Source of the DNA: Escallonia rubra
Taxonomy: Eukaryota; Streptophyta; Magnoliopsida; Escalloniales; Escalloniaceae
NCBI GenBank assembly: GCA_033065855.1
Contig: JAVXUO010001346.1
Location: forward strand, 248,001-312,000
Reading direction: 5' to 3'
Length of the DNA: 64,000 nt
The position numbers and the translations under genes are program-made. The first letter of the stretch is position 1. Each line of letters starts with the position of its first letter. The notes below the pieces were generated by a model. That model did not search any database, had not been told where the DNA came from, and saw only the letters and a program-made list of their open reading frames with translations. Positions 35,753 to 53,117 of this stretch are shown here, in pieces.

Positions 35753-37126
35753 TGTAGGTCCCTAAATACACCTAGAGGGGGGGTGAATATGTGTTTTTCA
35801 ACTTAAATTATGAATTTAAAAATTAAGATTACAACGTAAAGACGGATACAACAATAACAAGATTAACACAGAGATTTATACTGGTTCGGCCCCACCAGCC
35901 TACGTCCAGTCCTCGAGCACTCCACACAAGGGAGACCTACTCGAGCCTTTCACTAAACCAGCTAGCTTCGGGTGCTAGCTCAAACCTCAGTACAATATCC
36001 AAAACCCTTCCTAGGTTTCCAACAGATTACAAATGAAAAGAGATTACAATTTGAGTACTATAAACAGGCTCCTTCTTGAGCAGAATATACAATGAAAGTT
36101 TTAAAGCTAAGCCTTCTTAGGTGGGAAGATCTAAATTCTTTCAAGAACAAAACCAAGAAGCTTACACAGAACTTTTTCTAAAGTGAACTCACTCAAAAGA
36201 TAATTGATAAGAACAAGAGATTGAGATGAGAGAGTTTTTCAGAGTGAAAATTTCGCGAGAGAAAAAGAAAATAAATGCGCTAACAGATTCCCTATTTATA
36301 CAGGAAGGAAATAGAGGACCGTTAGGTAGAAAAGCCAAACAAGAAGGATTCGACTAAAACATTTTAGCTTCGACTCAAATGTCTTGGCTTCGACTGAAAG
36401 TCTTGGCTTCGACTGAAAGTCTTAGCTTCGACTGAAAGTCTTGCCTTCGACTGAAATGTTTTGCTTCGACTAAAACATTTTGGTTTCGACTAAAAGTCTT
36501 GACTTCGACTGAAACACTTGGCTTCGACTGAAACACTTGGCTTCGACTGAAAGTCTTAGCTTCGACTAAAATGTTTTACTTCGACTAAAAGATTTTGACT
36601 TCGACTAAAACATTTTGGCTTCGACTAAAACATTTTGGCTTCGACTAAAAAGTCTTGACTTCGACTCAAAGTCTTGACTTCGACTGAAACACTTGGCTTC
36701 GACTGAAACACTTGACTTCGACTGAAAGTCTTAGCTTCGACTAAAAATATTTTGGTTTCGACTCAAAAACTTGACTTCGACTAAAAACACTTGGCTTCGT
36801 TCTTTACTAGAATTTCTGTCAGATCCTTTAAGAAAGGCTGTTTAAAGAAAAGATTAAAAGAAGAAAATATATACTTTAAGGTCTTGAATCTTTCTGTGTA
36901 GTCCAAAGCTTGAGTCCAAAGTCTTTTTCATCCATTGTCAAGGTCGTGCAAAGTCTTTGTCATCCATTATCAAGGTCATGCAAAGTCTGTCAATCTCTGT
37001 CATCCATGTCAAGATTATGTCTTTGTTTGACTAAGATAAAACCTGAAATGTTTTACCTTTAATAATATTGTCAGATTAAAGTTTAGATAAGTTAAGTCCG
37101 AAATCATGAAAATCAACAAGTCAACA
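35753..37126 (-). mobile_element. Solo LTR, probably SIRE/Maximus-type Copia (1374 bp)
   Basis: The ends are TG...CA (TGTAGGTCCC at left, AGTCAACA at right) with a perfect 5-bp target duplication GTGGG at 35748-35752 and 37127-37131. The block CACCTAGAGGGGGGG near the left end is, on the minus strand, the CCCCCCTCTAGG motif near the 3' end of LTRs of this Copia group. That sets the orientation as minus. No internal coding domain or second LTR is present, so it is a solo LTR left by recombination. It contains a minisatellite (listed separately). Its age cannot be measured from a single LTR; the intact target duplication suggests it is not very old. Confidence 0.85.
36345..36800. repeat. Minisatellite inside the solo LTR
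   Basis: About two dozen tandem units of 18-20 bp, each starting TTCGACT and continuing GAAAGTCTTGGC, GAAACACTTGGC, AAAACATTTTGGC or a close variant. The variants are arranged in blocks, which indicates repeated local duplication. Confidence 0.95.
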
Positions 37127-37795
37127 GTGGGATGGTGGTTTGCTTTGGGGTGGTGGTGAACTGCTAAATGGTGATAATTAGGTGGGGATGCAGTAATGGT
37201 TGGTTGGTCGTGGGACGGTGGTGACTGTGATGGTTGGTTTTGAGCATGGGGAAACGATGGTCAAAGGGGAGGTCAATCAATGTTGGGTGGGTCATAGTGG
37301 TGATAATAGCTGGCAACGATGATGTGTGTATGAGTGGTAGGGGGGATGGTGGTATGTGTGTATATGTGGTAGAGGGGACGTGTAACAGGTCTGGTGGTGG
37401 TGGTGGTGGGGTAATGGGTGTGTAAGGGGTGGGGGTGTGAATGGTGGAGGTGGGGAAATGACCACCTAAGGAAATTGTTTTGTTAAAATATGGCTCGTTT
37501 ATAGCTTCTAATGAAGCTCGAATGTTGGATTTCAAAACAAAAGTCAAACATTTTTTTGTTTGTTTGTTGATATCAAGTATTTTCTTTGATAAATTTGTCC
37601 ACACGAGGAGAATTTATTAGCACTATCAAATCCCTCATAGCAAAACAAAGTGAAATTAGCCTCCTACCATCCTAACTTAACTAGTCAAGTGATGTCTCAG
37701 TCGACATCATGTGTATTGTAGCCCTTCTCTGAGGCAATTGCATGCTTATTATTTCATCTCTAGGTAGACTATATATAGATGCGTTGCCCGACTCA
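37127..37795. other. GTGG-rich tract and spacer
   Basis: GTGG-rich low-complexity DNA to about 37450, then AT-rich non-coding sequence up to the NRAMP fragment. Confidence 0.5.
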
Positions 37796-38364
37796 TTAGC
37801 CATTTTTCGACTCACTTATTGTTAGGTGTGCAACCTCCTTCTTTTTCCGAAACACAAAGTATGCAATTCCAGCCAAATAAAGTAACATACCTAAAACCCC
37901 AGTATACTGCCTAACACCTTACCCACGATCAGTAAATGGCTATGAACAAGCAATTGAATGAGATGGTTTGCAAGAAAGTAGATGTTGGTGGCCATAATTA
38001 AGGAGCCAATGATCCAAGTGATTGCCGAGATCGTGACGGAGTTGCATATGCACCCATCTAGGTCTTGCTACTGGTAAACTTGAGAAGTGGAATTGAGAGC
38101 AAAAGGGAGTTCAAATGACAAGATCATCGATGCAATGATAATTCCAGCCCCAGTAGAGCCACCAACGAGTGCAACAATGAGACTAGGGACAATGGCTAAG
38201 CATCGAGTTAAGAAGTTCCGAATCCATGGCTTCAATTGCAAATCAAGAAAGCCCTGCATAACATATTGTCCAGCATATGTTCCAGTTATGGTAGAACTCT
38301 GGCCAGAAGCCAGCAAGGTGATTGCAAAAATCTTTGAACTCCAACTACCTAAAACATTTTTTAG
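37796..38364 (-). pseudogene. NRAMP metal-transporter C-terminal fragment
   Basis: On the minus strand it reads [60 protein letters not shown] and [12 protein letters not shown], clear NRAMP family text for the later membrane helices. Past FAL the frame shifts by one base, an in-frame TAG follows where Lys is expected near SKT, and the frame shifts again before SVTISAITWIIGSLIM. One codon (Lys in GAGKL) is also missing. The end, near 37796, resembles an NRAMP C-terminus (LYLAGIAYFVFRKKKE). The N-terminal two thirds are absent. No introns interrupt the fragment, so it may derive from a processed copy, though it could be a truncated exon block. A broken copy of a host gene. Confidence 0.85.
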
Positions 38365-38823
38365 CACAGAAAACTGAAAACTCCAAAACGGATTTAGCAT
38401 GAAATTGATAACTCCAAAATAGAGTTTTAAAGAACAAGCCCAAATCAACAACCAATTTTAAAAAATGAGAAAAAAAACAAAATTATTTACCAAACGTCAA
38501 TTTTTTCTTCAATTTATAAAATTGAAGAAAAAACTGAAAATGAAAATTTATGTCAAACGCTATCTTACTATTTAGTCATTGTTAAATAATATTCAGTTCT
38601 ATTGGCCCAATTTCGAGTCTACTTTCACGATATTATCTCACATTCAATGTAAAAAATCAAAAGGAGGTACTGAGAGGACGCACTACTATTGATTACGAGA
38701 ATTCAAACCTAATAGGTTATTGCTTCATATCTAAGCGCTATTCTGTTGTCATTTTCATTTTTACTAAGTTCAACGACCATTTAGTCAAGACAAAGTTAAA
38801 ATTTCAAGAGGACAAATTCGATA
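38365..38823. other. AT-rich spacer
   Basis: No gene was seen. Phrases such as ACCAAACGTCAATTTTTTC and GTCAAACGCTATC around 38490-38560 suggest a short decayed MITE, but its ends are not clear. Confidence 0.35.
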
Positions 38824-38832
38824 AAAATTAAT

Positions 38833-39770
38833 GGGATAATTGCGTAAAATACCCCTGTGGTTTGGGGTAGTTGCAAAATAACCCCTCCCGTTACAAAAAT
38901 TGCAAAAAGACACCTAAGATCTAAAAAGTGTTACACCCGTCAACTCTCGTTGCAGAATTAACGAATTTCCTAAACTACCCCGTATATAAGCACATTGGTC
39001 TGGTTCTTCTCTCCGGCGCACAAAGAATCAAACAATTTCTGGCCGTCTTCTTCGCCGGTTTCCGGTTGGCCTTTGGTTCTTCTCCTCGGCGCTATCACGG
39101 CCGTCGCCGGTGAGAACCGCGGCTCCCTCTCCCCTCCTCTCCCATTCCCCTGGTCCCCTGGCTTTCCCCCTTCCCTTCGGATTTACAGATTATGTCTTCT
39201 TCTTCCCCAAATCTTAAGCCCTAAATTCCACCGCCACTTCAATACGATCGCCACCGCCGTCGCTATCTACTCCGCCAAATCGCCGCAACCCCTCAAGCCC
39301 AAAACCTAGCCGCCACCCTCGTCAGGGCCCATCGACCACCCCTTTTCTGCCACCATTTTCAAGCCTCGTCCACCTCCGATTTGACCTTCGGTTCTTCTCC
39401 CCGGCGCTGTCACAGCCATCGCCGGTGACAACCGTGGCCCCCTCGCCCCTCCTCTCCCCTTCCCCTGGTCCCCTGCCTTTCCCTCTTCCCTTCTCCTCCC
39501 TTTCCCCGCTTTCCTGTTGTTTTCTTGCGCCGGCCCTAATTAGGGCTTGGCTGCAAGAGAGGTATCTAGGGGCAAAAATGGGTTTTCAATAATTATTTAT
39601 CAGTGACACTTGCTCTCTAGGCGCATTTACCACAAACGCGGTTAAAACATACGGTTTTATTGACGGATGTAACACTTTTAAAATCTTAGGTATCTTCTTG
39701 CAATTTTTGTAACGGGAATAGTTTTTTTGCAACTACTCCAAACCACATGGGTATTTTACGCAATTATTCC
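38833..39770. mobile_element. Pack-MULE-like element with captured GC-rich DNA
   Basis: Inverted arms of about 110 bases: GGGATAATTGCGTAAAATAC at left and GGAATAATTGCGTAAAATAC at right (other strand). A perfect 9-bp target duplication AAAATTAAT lies at 38824-38832 and 39771-39779, so this is Mutator-like. The interior, about 38990-39560, is GC-rich with C-rich coding-like or 5'-UTR-like text, unlike the AT-rich surroundings. It has two copies of a block of about 105 bp (39075-39178 and 39390-39498). The source gene was not recognised. There is no transposase. Confidence 0.88.
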
Positions 39771-39963
39771 AAAATTAATTTACGGAGGTGACAAAACATC
39801 AAATTTTGTGATAATATCGTTTACAATATTTTATTAAAAATCGAAAGAGAAAAAAGGATATTGGGAATTTAGGGCTAACATTTCGGGAGGCACGCGGAAA
39901 AAGGAGACCGCCAACGGCACTTCACGCCATCCTCTGTTCGAGCTCTACGCTACTTCTGCTCTC

Positions 39964-46311
<6,348 letters not shown>

Positions 46312-47320
46312 GTTAACTAGGGTTAAAGAGAGTTGGGTTAGAAGTATAGTGATGATCTGGTTTGGCTCCAGAAAACCTGTTCAATTGTGTGTCATCGAAT
46401 ACATGATAGCTAGCAGTTTTGGAGTGGTTAATCTTGGAAGGACAAACCCGCTTCTGCCGCCACCAGAAGAGTTGCTCTGTCATGAAAATCAATTTTGCCT
46501 CTTACTTATCATGTTAGGAAGGAGTATCTAAAGGTATTTTCTAGCTTCTCTGAGGATGGCTTGATCTCTTCTTATCACATCTCCTCTATCACATAATCTA
46601 TCTTTCCAGCTTTCTGGGAAAGCGATTTGGTCGTAGATGCAAGCATATAATAATATACATTCAATAGACAAAGGCACGTTGATCCCTTTAGTTGTCACAT
46701 CCGATGGATGAACTGGCTCCATTTTTGGTATTTTTAAAGGCTAATTTCAACTCTCCCATTGAGAAAGTTAGGGAAAGGGTGGTTGGAGCAAGATTTGGGC
46801 GAAATTAGGTGTATTTTCATAGAAGATGATGTTGCTTTATGGCCTAAATTAAACATAATGTCTAATTTAACTCTATTGAAAGGTGAAGGACAATCTGGAA
46901 CCTGAAATTAAAAGAGGACTTTTTCCATGAGTTATCTATCATCTTTCTCTTGTTATTATTGCATATGGAAGTTGTAATCTTGCTCTTTCTTGATCAGATC
47001 GAATGGAGACAATTGATTGGGAAGATCAATTAGAACACGAAAGTTTTTTTAAAGACCAGTGAAAGAGTTGAAAAGGCCAATGAAAGTGAAAGGACGAGGA
47101 TTGTTTTTGCAATTTATCCCATTTGAGAAAAGGAAAGATGACAATTGAAAAAAATATAAAAACTTTAATGTAACAGTCAGAGAAGAAGATGAGAGAACAA
47201 CAAATCTTCTATCTCATTAGATATCACATGTCCTCTACACTAGATTATTTTTATCACCGCTTAAAAGATATATTCGAAAATTTCCTTCAACATTTAATTA
47301 TTGGTCGAATTAATTGCATA
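46312..47320. other. ASL 3' UTR and spacer
   Basis: No gene was recognised after the ASL stop. Part is presumably the 3' UTR. Confidence 0.4.
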
Positions 47321-47329
47321 TAAAATCTC

Positions 47330-48113
47330 ATACTTTGGGGCACGGATCACCCTAGAGCTTTTGTTTTTTTCATCCCACCACCTTGAACTTTCATTTTGGT
47401 GCTCAAGTCACCAATTGACGAGATAACTTTTAGATTTTTGGTTAACTTTTGATGGTATAATCAGGGAGTTCACCTCCTTCTCTAGCATAGCTCACCCCTT
47501 TCCACACAACAATCCACCGCCTTCTTTCTCCAAACTCAGCCAACACCAATGCTCCACCACCTCACTGCCCCTAACTTCTTTCCCCAAATCCAACCACCCT
47601 ATTGTAGTTGTTGCCACTCCTTCGCAACAATCACCTCTACATGTGGGTTGAATTGTTGCAATGGTTCTATTTGAAAATCTGGGGTTTCGTTTTGAATTAA
47701 GATTTGCTTTCGATATCTATTGAGCAATCGGGCTGGTAACCAAATAGACGTCTCTTCTACGTTAGGGTGATGGGTGGCAATGGCAGCGATAGAGGGTTTC
47801 GTGGTTTCATTAGTGGTTGATGGTATTGGTAGCGGTGGTTGATGTCACGGAGGATTGGAGGCAGAAGGCGAGGTTAAGACCTGACAAATAGTAGGAAAGA
47901 AGAAAATGTCGCTACGACAAGAGTTTGAAATTTGATGACGTGGGCGTCACATGTGTTTTAGCTGTGATGGTATGAATGTCACATATGTTTTTTTGCTGTA
48001 AATTATTAAATTTGCCCTTCAAGATCAAATAAACATTGAAAAGAGACAAAAATGGAAGCTTGGGGTAGTAGCGGAATCAAAGAAAAAGAGTGGGGTAATT
48101 CGTGAAACAGCCC
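47330..48113. mobile_element. Possible degenerate Mutator-like element
   Basis: The left part (GGATCACCCTAGAGC, then TTCATCCCACCACCTTGAAC and TTTCATTTT) aligns by eye with the inverse of the right part (GAATTACCCCACTC, then GATTCCGCTACTACCCCAAG and TTCCATTTT). The middle is C-rich and then GGTGG-rich, unlike the flanks. No target duplication was found, so the ends are approximate. Confidence 0.4.
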
Positions 48114-48123
48114 AAAAAATATA

Positions 48124-48496
48124 CTTCTTCCGTCCCACATAATTTGATCAACTTTCCTTTTTAAACCGTTGCATAAAAATTGCTCGTTTCCAAATTAAGA
48201 AAGATCATGTATGTACTTTTACATATTTATCATTTTTACACTCTCTTTCTCTCCAAATTAAGAAAGATCATGCGGTGTTTGCCTATCTCATTTTCTCTCT
48301 CATAACCCACTCTCTTACACTTTTTTATTCATTTTTCTCTCCACATTTAACACCACACTAACACATTTTCTCTCTCTTGTCCCATTTTCATTCCTTCTTC
48401 GCTCTAAAGGATAGAATAAGAAACGCATAATATATCACTTAAATCCTTAATCTGCGTACAGAAAAAGTTAAATCAAATTATGTGGGACGGTGGGAG
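48124..48496. mobile_element. Stowaway MITE, copy 2 (373 bp)
   Basis: The left end CTTCTTCCGTCCCACATAAT and right end ATTATGTGGGACGGTGGGAG are inverted and flanked by TA (48122-48123 and 48497-48498). It is the same family as 8625-8997 but in opposite orientation; shared internal blocks include ATTAAGGATTTA and GTGTTAAATGTGGAGAG, read on the minus strand. Confidence 0.9.
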
Positions 48497-48498
48497 TA

Positions 48499-49176
48499 GA
48501 ATTGTATGCGCAAAGAATACATATGGATCTTATACAACGTGGCGTCCAATTTTAAAATACCGAGTGTATCATATCAGTCAGCACCGGACGTGCCGTCCAA
48601 TTTTAAAACACGGACTACATTAGCACCAGACAGACCCTCCCTCATGCAAAGCATAACCTGCGAAATAATAATGGAGGGAGTGGCCATGACCTCAGATCTT
48701 GGGCCACTTTTTTGCTCCCTCCAATATCCGTCTGCTTCAATCAGTCAACTTACAGAATTTCCCTGGTAATTTTACTAATCAGCCCTCTCCATTGCCTGTT
48801 TGATTTGAATATGCTATTTTTTGGCTTTTCAAAACGCTTGATCATATCACTTGTTATATGATAATGGTAAAGCAGTTTGGATAAGGGCTTAAGCAATTAT
48901 GATGTTGATGACAAATTGATGATGACCCAATTCTTATCTTAATATTTGTTTAAGTTTTTTAAACGAATCCTTCTTTTTCGTAATCAATTAGCAGCTTACA
49001 AGTGGATGGATGATCTGAGGGCTCAGTGTTTGCCTATATACTGTTAGTCATTGTGGTGTATGATAAGTGAATGACTTGAATTTTGGTGTTTTTGCAGGTG
49101 AATCAAGCCTTTGAAGAAATGTTGTGCGATTTCTTTGACTGATCTGTTTGGTTGCTGGTTGAGCTTTTGCTTACTA
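48499..49176. other. Upstream region of the HAD gene
   Basis: A probable promoter and 5' leader. The TTTTTGCAG at about 49090-49098, followed by GTGAATCAAG, looks like an acceptor of an intron in the 5' UTR, with the first untranslated exon possibly near 48650-48765. This is inference from splice signals only. Confidence 0.4.
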
Positions 49177-52100
49177 ATGTCGGCGTATGGCCATCAAATG
49201 GAGCGAGAGTACTCCGTCCAAAGTCTCTCGAGCAGTCGAGCTTCAGGTATGCAATACTAACTATGTCGATGTTTCGTGCATTTCTTGAGTAAATCGTCAT
49301 TGCAAACTTTCGTTGGGAGTTATGTTATAATATCACTTTAGGGGTCATATAATCTGCTAATTGACAGATATCGTGTACTGTCATTTGTTGTTAGAACTTT
49401 TAGATTTCATGAGGTTCGAACCAACATCTGATTTTGGATTGGATTTGGTCGTCGAATCTCCAGCTTCGAACTGGTAGGTCATTGTTTACCATCAACCCAT
49501 GGAAGTTTCACGATCTGGGAAGAGTTGACGGCATGGACGTAAAACTTATGCAATTAGATTGGTTGACATTACGCTGACCAGTTTTTACTGCGAAGCCTTT
49601 TGTGTTCATTTTGCAACTAAGTAGGACATTTTTAGGATGCATGGAGTTCCTTTAGCTCGTTTCTCTGCCTCTAGTTCATGACGTAAGAATTGTGTTCTCT
49701 TGAGGGTGCAGACATGGAGTCGGGGATCTATATGTCATCATTTGCTGCGGCTATCTTCATCGGTGCACTTGTAACTGTCGGGCTTCTAGTAATCACGTTG
49801 ATCATTGCATTAACAGTAATGCTACAGTCTTGTCAAAGTAAGAGTGCTGGAGTTGTTGAGATGCAGAAGTTTGGTGATGATTATAATTTTTGCAAGATTT
49901 ATGCTATGCATGCAGAGCTCAACAGCTTGAGTGCAGATTCTGTACCTGCATTTTGCAATGATGTCGCAGTTCGGTACATTGAAAAAGGTCTATACATGAA
50001 AGATTTAAATATTACCGTGTCAATGGCTGAGCATTATTTCGGTAATGTTAAACCGCTAGATGATGGTCTAGACGTGGTTTTGATGGACGTAGATGACTTC
50101 TCTTCAGATTCTTGTGATAACATTGCATTGCTGCTCAGGTAATTTCATCCTGAACCTATACATCTGAGCTTTCATTGAGCTCACTGCACCTTCTCATGCT
50201 TGTTTCGAAAAGCGTCCTTTGAATGTATGCCACCTGCAGCTCAGGGGCCCGGTCCATTACTTTTCTTATTTTGATCGTCTAAAATTAGCTTCTTATGACG
50301 CAAGCTTTTACTCTTTCTGAGCTCGTTGCATCACTACTTATAAGTTCAGAGCGTTTTCTACATACAAGGCGCTGTCAAAACTTATAATAATTCTTCGTTT
50401 ATTGGTCAAAGTTCTCTGTTAGAGATTTATTGATGACGCATATCTTTGAGTTTCGTTAGCATATATCTTGCAACACTCTACTTGTCTTCTCATGCAGATT
50501 AAATCAAGATGATAGCAACGATTTCATTAAAGATGCCAAACGTATGAAACACGCACGCTTTCTTCAACTGTACATGAGACTACAAGCTGGAGGGTGGTCG
50601 TTGATTTTGTTATCAAGGAAGCCTGAGAAACTACGCAATGTTACAATACAACACCTTATTTCATGTGGATTTGGTGGCTGGACTTCATTAGTTATGAGGT
50701 GCTGTCCCTTTATGCCTTTCTTTGATCCAATCAGACAAAAACAAATGTGCAAATGTGGTATAGGCGAAACAGAGATCATCCTGATTAGCGATATTGAATT
50801 GCCTTTGATATACTGGTTAGGCTTGTTCTGTCGTAATTAATTCAACTCTTACGCTGCTTTCAGAGTCAAAGATTTGAAATGAATAAACATCTCCAAAGAA
50901 ATATAAGCTTTGACACGTTCGATGTGGATCTGAACAGAATGAATGAGTGGCTTTAAAAAAGCTGTACTGGATGGATTTTAACTAACATCATCAAAACAGT
51001 TATTTAAAATGTACACCACTAGTAATAGAAATTCCCCAAATATCAACTGAATTACATGTGTTATAATAGCCAAGTTCCTCCATATCTATTCCATGGATAT
51101 TTCCTACTTTATAGTGGCAAGTTTTTCCAGAAATACTAAGATTACCTTCCGTTTCCTTTATGCTGTCCTAGTTGGGTATATAATTATGTTTTGTTACTCA
51201 CTATGATCTCGAGTTTTTTTTAAGTTGTTGAGTTTTCTAACAGGGTCCTGAAAGGACGACTTTTCCATGTATTTCCTTAATGGTTCAGATTCACTTTTAT
51301 GCAACTTTGTTAGAAGGCCATGTTTAGCTTCAAGCTGTTTATTCGTATCACATCTTCTAATCGTTGTGGACCATGGCCTGCCTTTATATCTCAAATCAGC
51401 TTCAACCTATTGTTAGAAACAACTATTACTATGTTGTTAAGTCAACTAAGTGATTGCCATTGCTTACGCAAAACAACTGCTTTTGTCTTTTCATATTAAT
51501 CAGAAGTCTACATTTCCATGGATCGCTAATAGTTTATCTCAGAGATCTAGAGCATGATTATCTTCTTAAGTGGAAGACTACTTACTGATGTTATCATCCG
51601 CTTTGGTCATAAACTCTGTTTGGTGTTCAACTTAATTCTAACTTCTAAGTTTCTTCCATGCTCTTGGTCATTACCCTTTTTTAAAGTTCCAGGTGTAATT
51701 ACATGTTTCTGTTTCTTTCACGTTGCTGTTTACACGTCATAGTAATCCAAGAGTACCCCTTGTTAGCATAGAGTACTTTGCTTTCTACATGTTTCTGTTT
51801 CTCTCACGTTGCTTTTCACGTCATAGTAATCCAAGAGTGCCCCTTTCTTGTTAGCATTTGTTTGGTGTTCAACTTAATTCTCAGTTTCTTACATGCTCCA
51901 GATCATTGCCTTTATGAAAGTTCCAGGTGTAATTACATGTTTCTGTTTCTCTCACGTTGCTTTTTACACGTCATAGTAATCCAAGAGTGCCCCTTTCTTG
52001 TCAACATAGAATACGTTCTCAGATTTTTTGCTTGAGAAGTTTAAAGTTAGGTTGTGTGTATCAAGGGGGTTAACATTTGAATTCTAGGTTAGTAAGAAGA

Positions 52101-53117
52101 GATCTTCTGCTGTGCTGGTGCTATGTAGTACCTTGACATCATTTCCCTTTTAGTTCCCTTCTATAGGTTTTTAGTTGCTGCATTTCTATCTTTGTTGCAA
52201 AGTGTTACTGCGCTTATGAGGATCTGTTGAATTTTTTCGTGAATCAGAGCATAAAACTAAACTATGGAAATTAGAAAATAAGCAGCTGTTTCGAAGTTAA
52301 ATATGTGCTGAAGTGCTGAAACTCTGCTGGTGTGTAGGAGAGAAGTTTTAAAGGACTTTTTGATAAGGCCACTGCTTGGTTGAAAGGCTGGATTTGCAGA
52401 TTCTAAATGAATAAAGATCTTATGCTAATCTGCTGTTGATCCATTAACTTCTTTGTGCTAGATCTCGAAGGATGGTTAAACACCAAAACTTACCAAAATA
52501 CCAGGGGCGTAAGTGTAGTCTACCCATAATATCACAAGTTTCAAAACCTCAGCAAACTTATATAAACACAGATTAGCAGAAATCAAATTGACACCCTCAA
52601 ATAAGATTGACTGAAACCAGTCCTTGGTCTCTAGTGAAGGGACGCCTCCACAATTGCAGCAATATACACGTCTCTATTTGTTTCTTTGATGTTCAATGTC
52701 TGGAATGGTTGTAGAGCTTCGGATTTGTTGATTTTTGGCTTATGCTATAGTAGATTGTTATTCATGTTATATTTCTCATGCTATTGAACTAAATGTTTTG
52801 GACTTAGATTTACCTATACAGTTGGCTAACATGGCTGGCGATATTGCAGATTGGATAGTGAAATGCAGTTGAGTACCCGTGAATATTTATCCAGACGAAG
52901 AATTGCTATACAAGAAGAGGGCTTCCGCATAGCGTCTGTGATTGGCAGTCAAATGGAAGCTTTAACAGGGCCATCTTTGGGAAAGCGCATCTTCAAGCTT
53001 CCAAACCCAATCTACTACGACGTAGAGTATCATAACGAAAGCACAGAGTATCATAATGAAAGCACATATATACTTCAAAAGAATACGGAGTCTAAAGAAT
53101 ACCACCATGATATATAA
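49177..53117 (+). CDS. HAD subfamily IIIB acid phosphatase-like membrane protein
   Basis: Resembles Arabidopsis At2g39920. Exons 49177-49246, 49712-50138, 50498-50698 and 52850-53117 give 321 residues. The N-terminus (MSAYGHQMEREYSVQSLSSS) is followed by one membrane segment at about residues 34-61, so the phosphatase-like domain is membrane-anchored. The HAD motif I region reads VVLMDVDDFSSD (Asp149 and Asp151), with Phe where active acid phosphatases of this class usually have Thr. A motif II-like block is GGWSLILLSRKPEKLRN. The C-terminal block RRRIAIQEEGFRIASVIGSQ, then GPSLGKRIFKLPNPIYYDVE, is typical of the group. After it comes a repeated EYHNEST and a tail to HHDI that looks specific to this gene. 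Intron 3 is 2.15 kb and holds tandem repeats. Whether it is catalytic is not known. Confidence 0.92.
51619..52012. repeat. Tandem duplication in HAD intron 3
   Basis: A unit of about 242 bp beginning TTTGGTGTTCAACTTAATTC repeats at 51619 and 51861. Within it, a block of about 75 bp (ACATGTTTCTGTTTCTCTCA, then CACGTCATAGTAATCCAAGA) occurs three times, near 51699, 51787 and 51937. The pattern suggests at least two rounds of duplication. Confidence 0.88.

Noticed and set aside
37164-37604. Frame of 146 residues rich in Pro, Thr and His
   Set aside because: It is the minus-strand reading of the GTGG-rich low-complexity tract.
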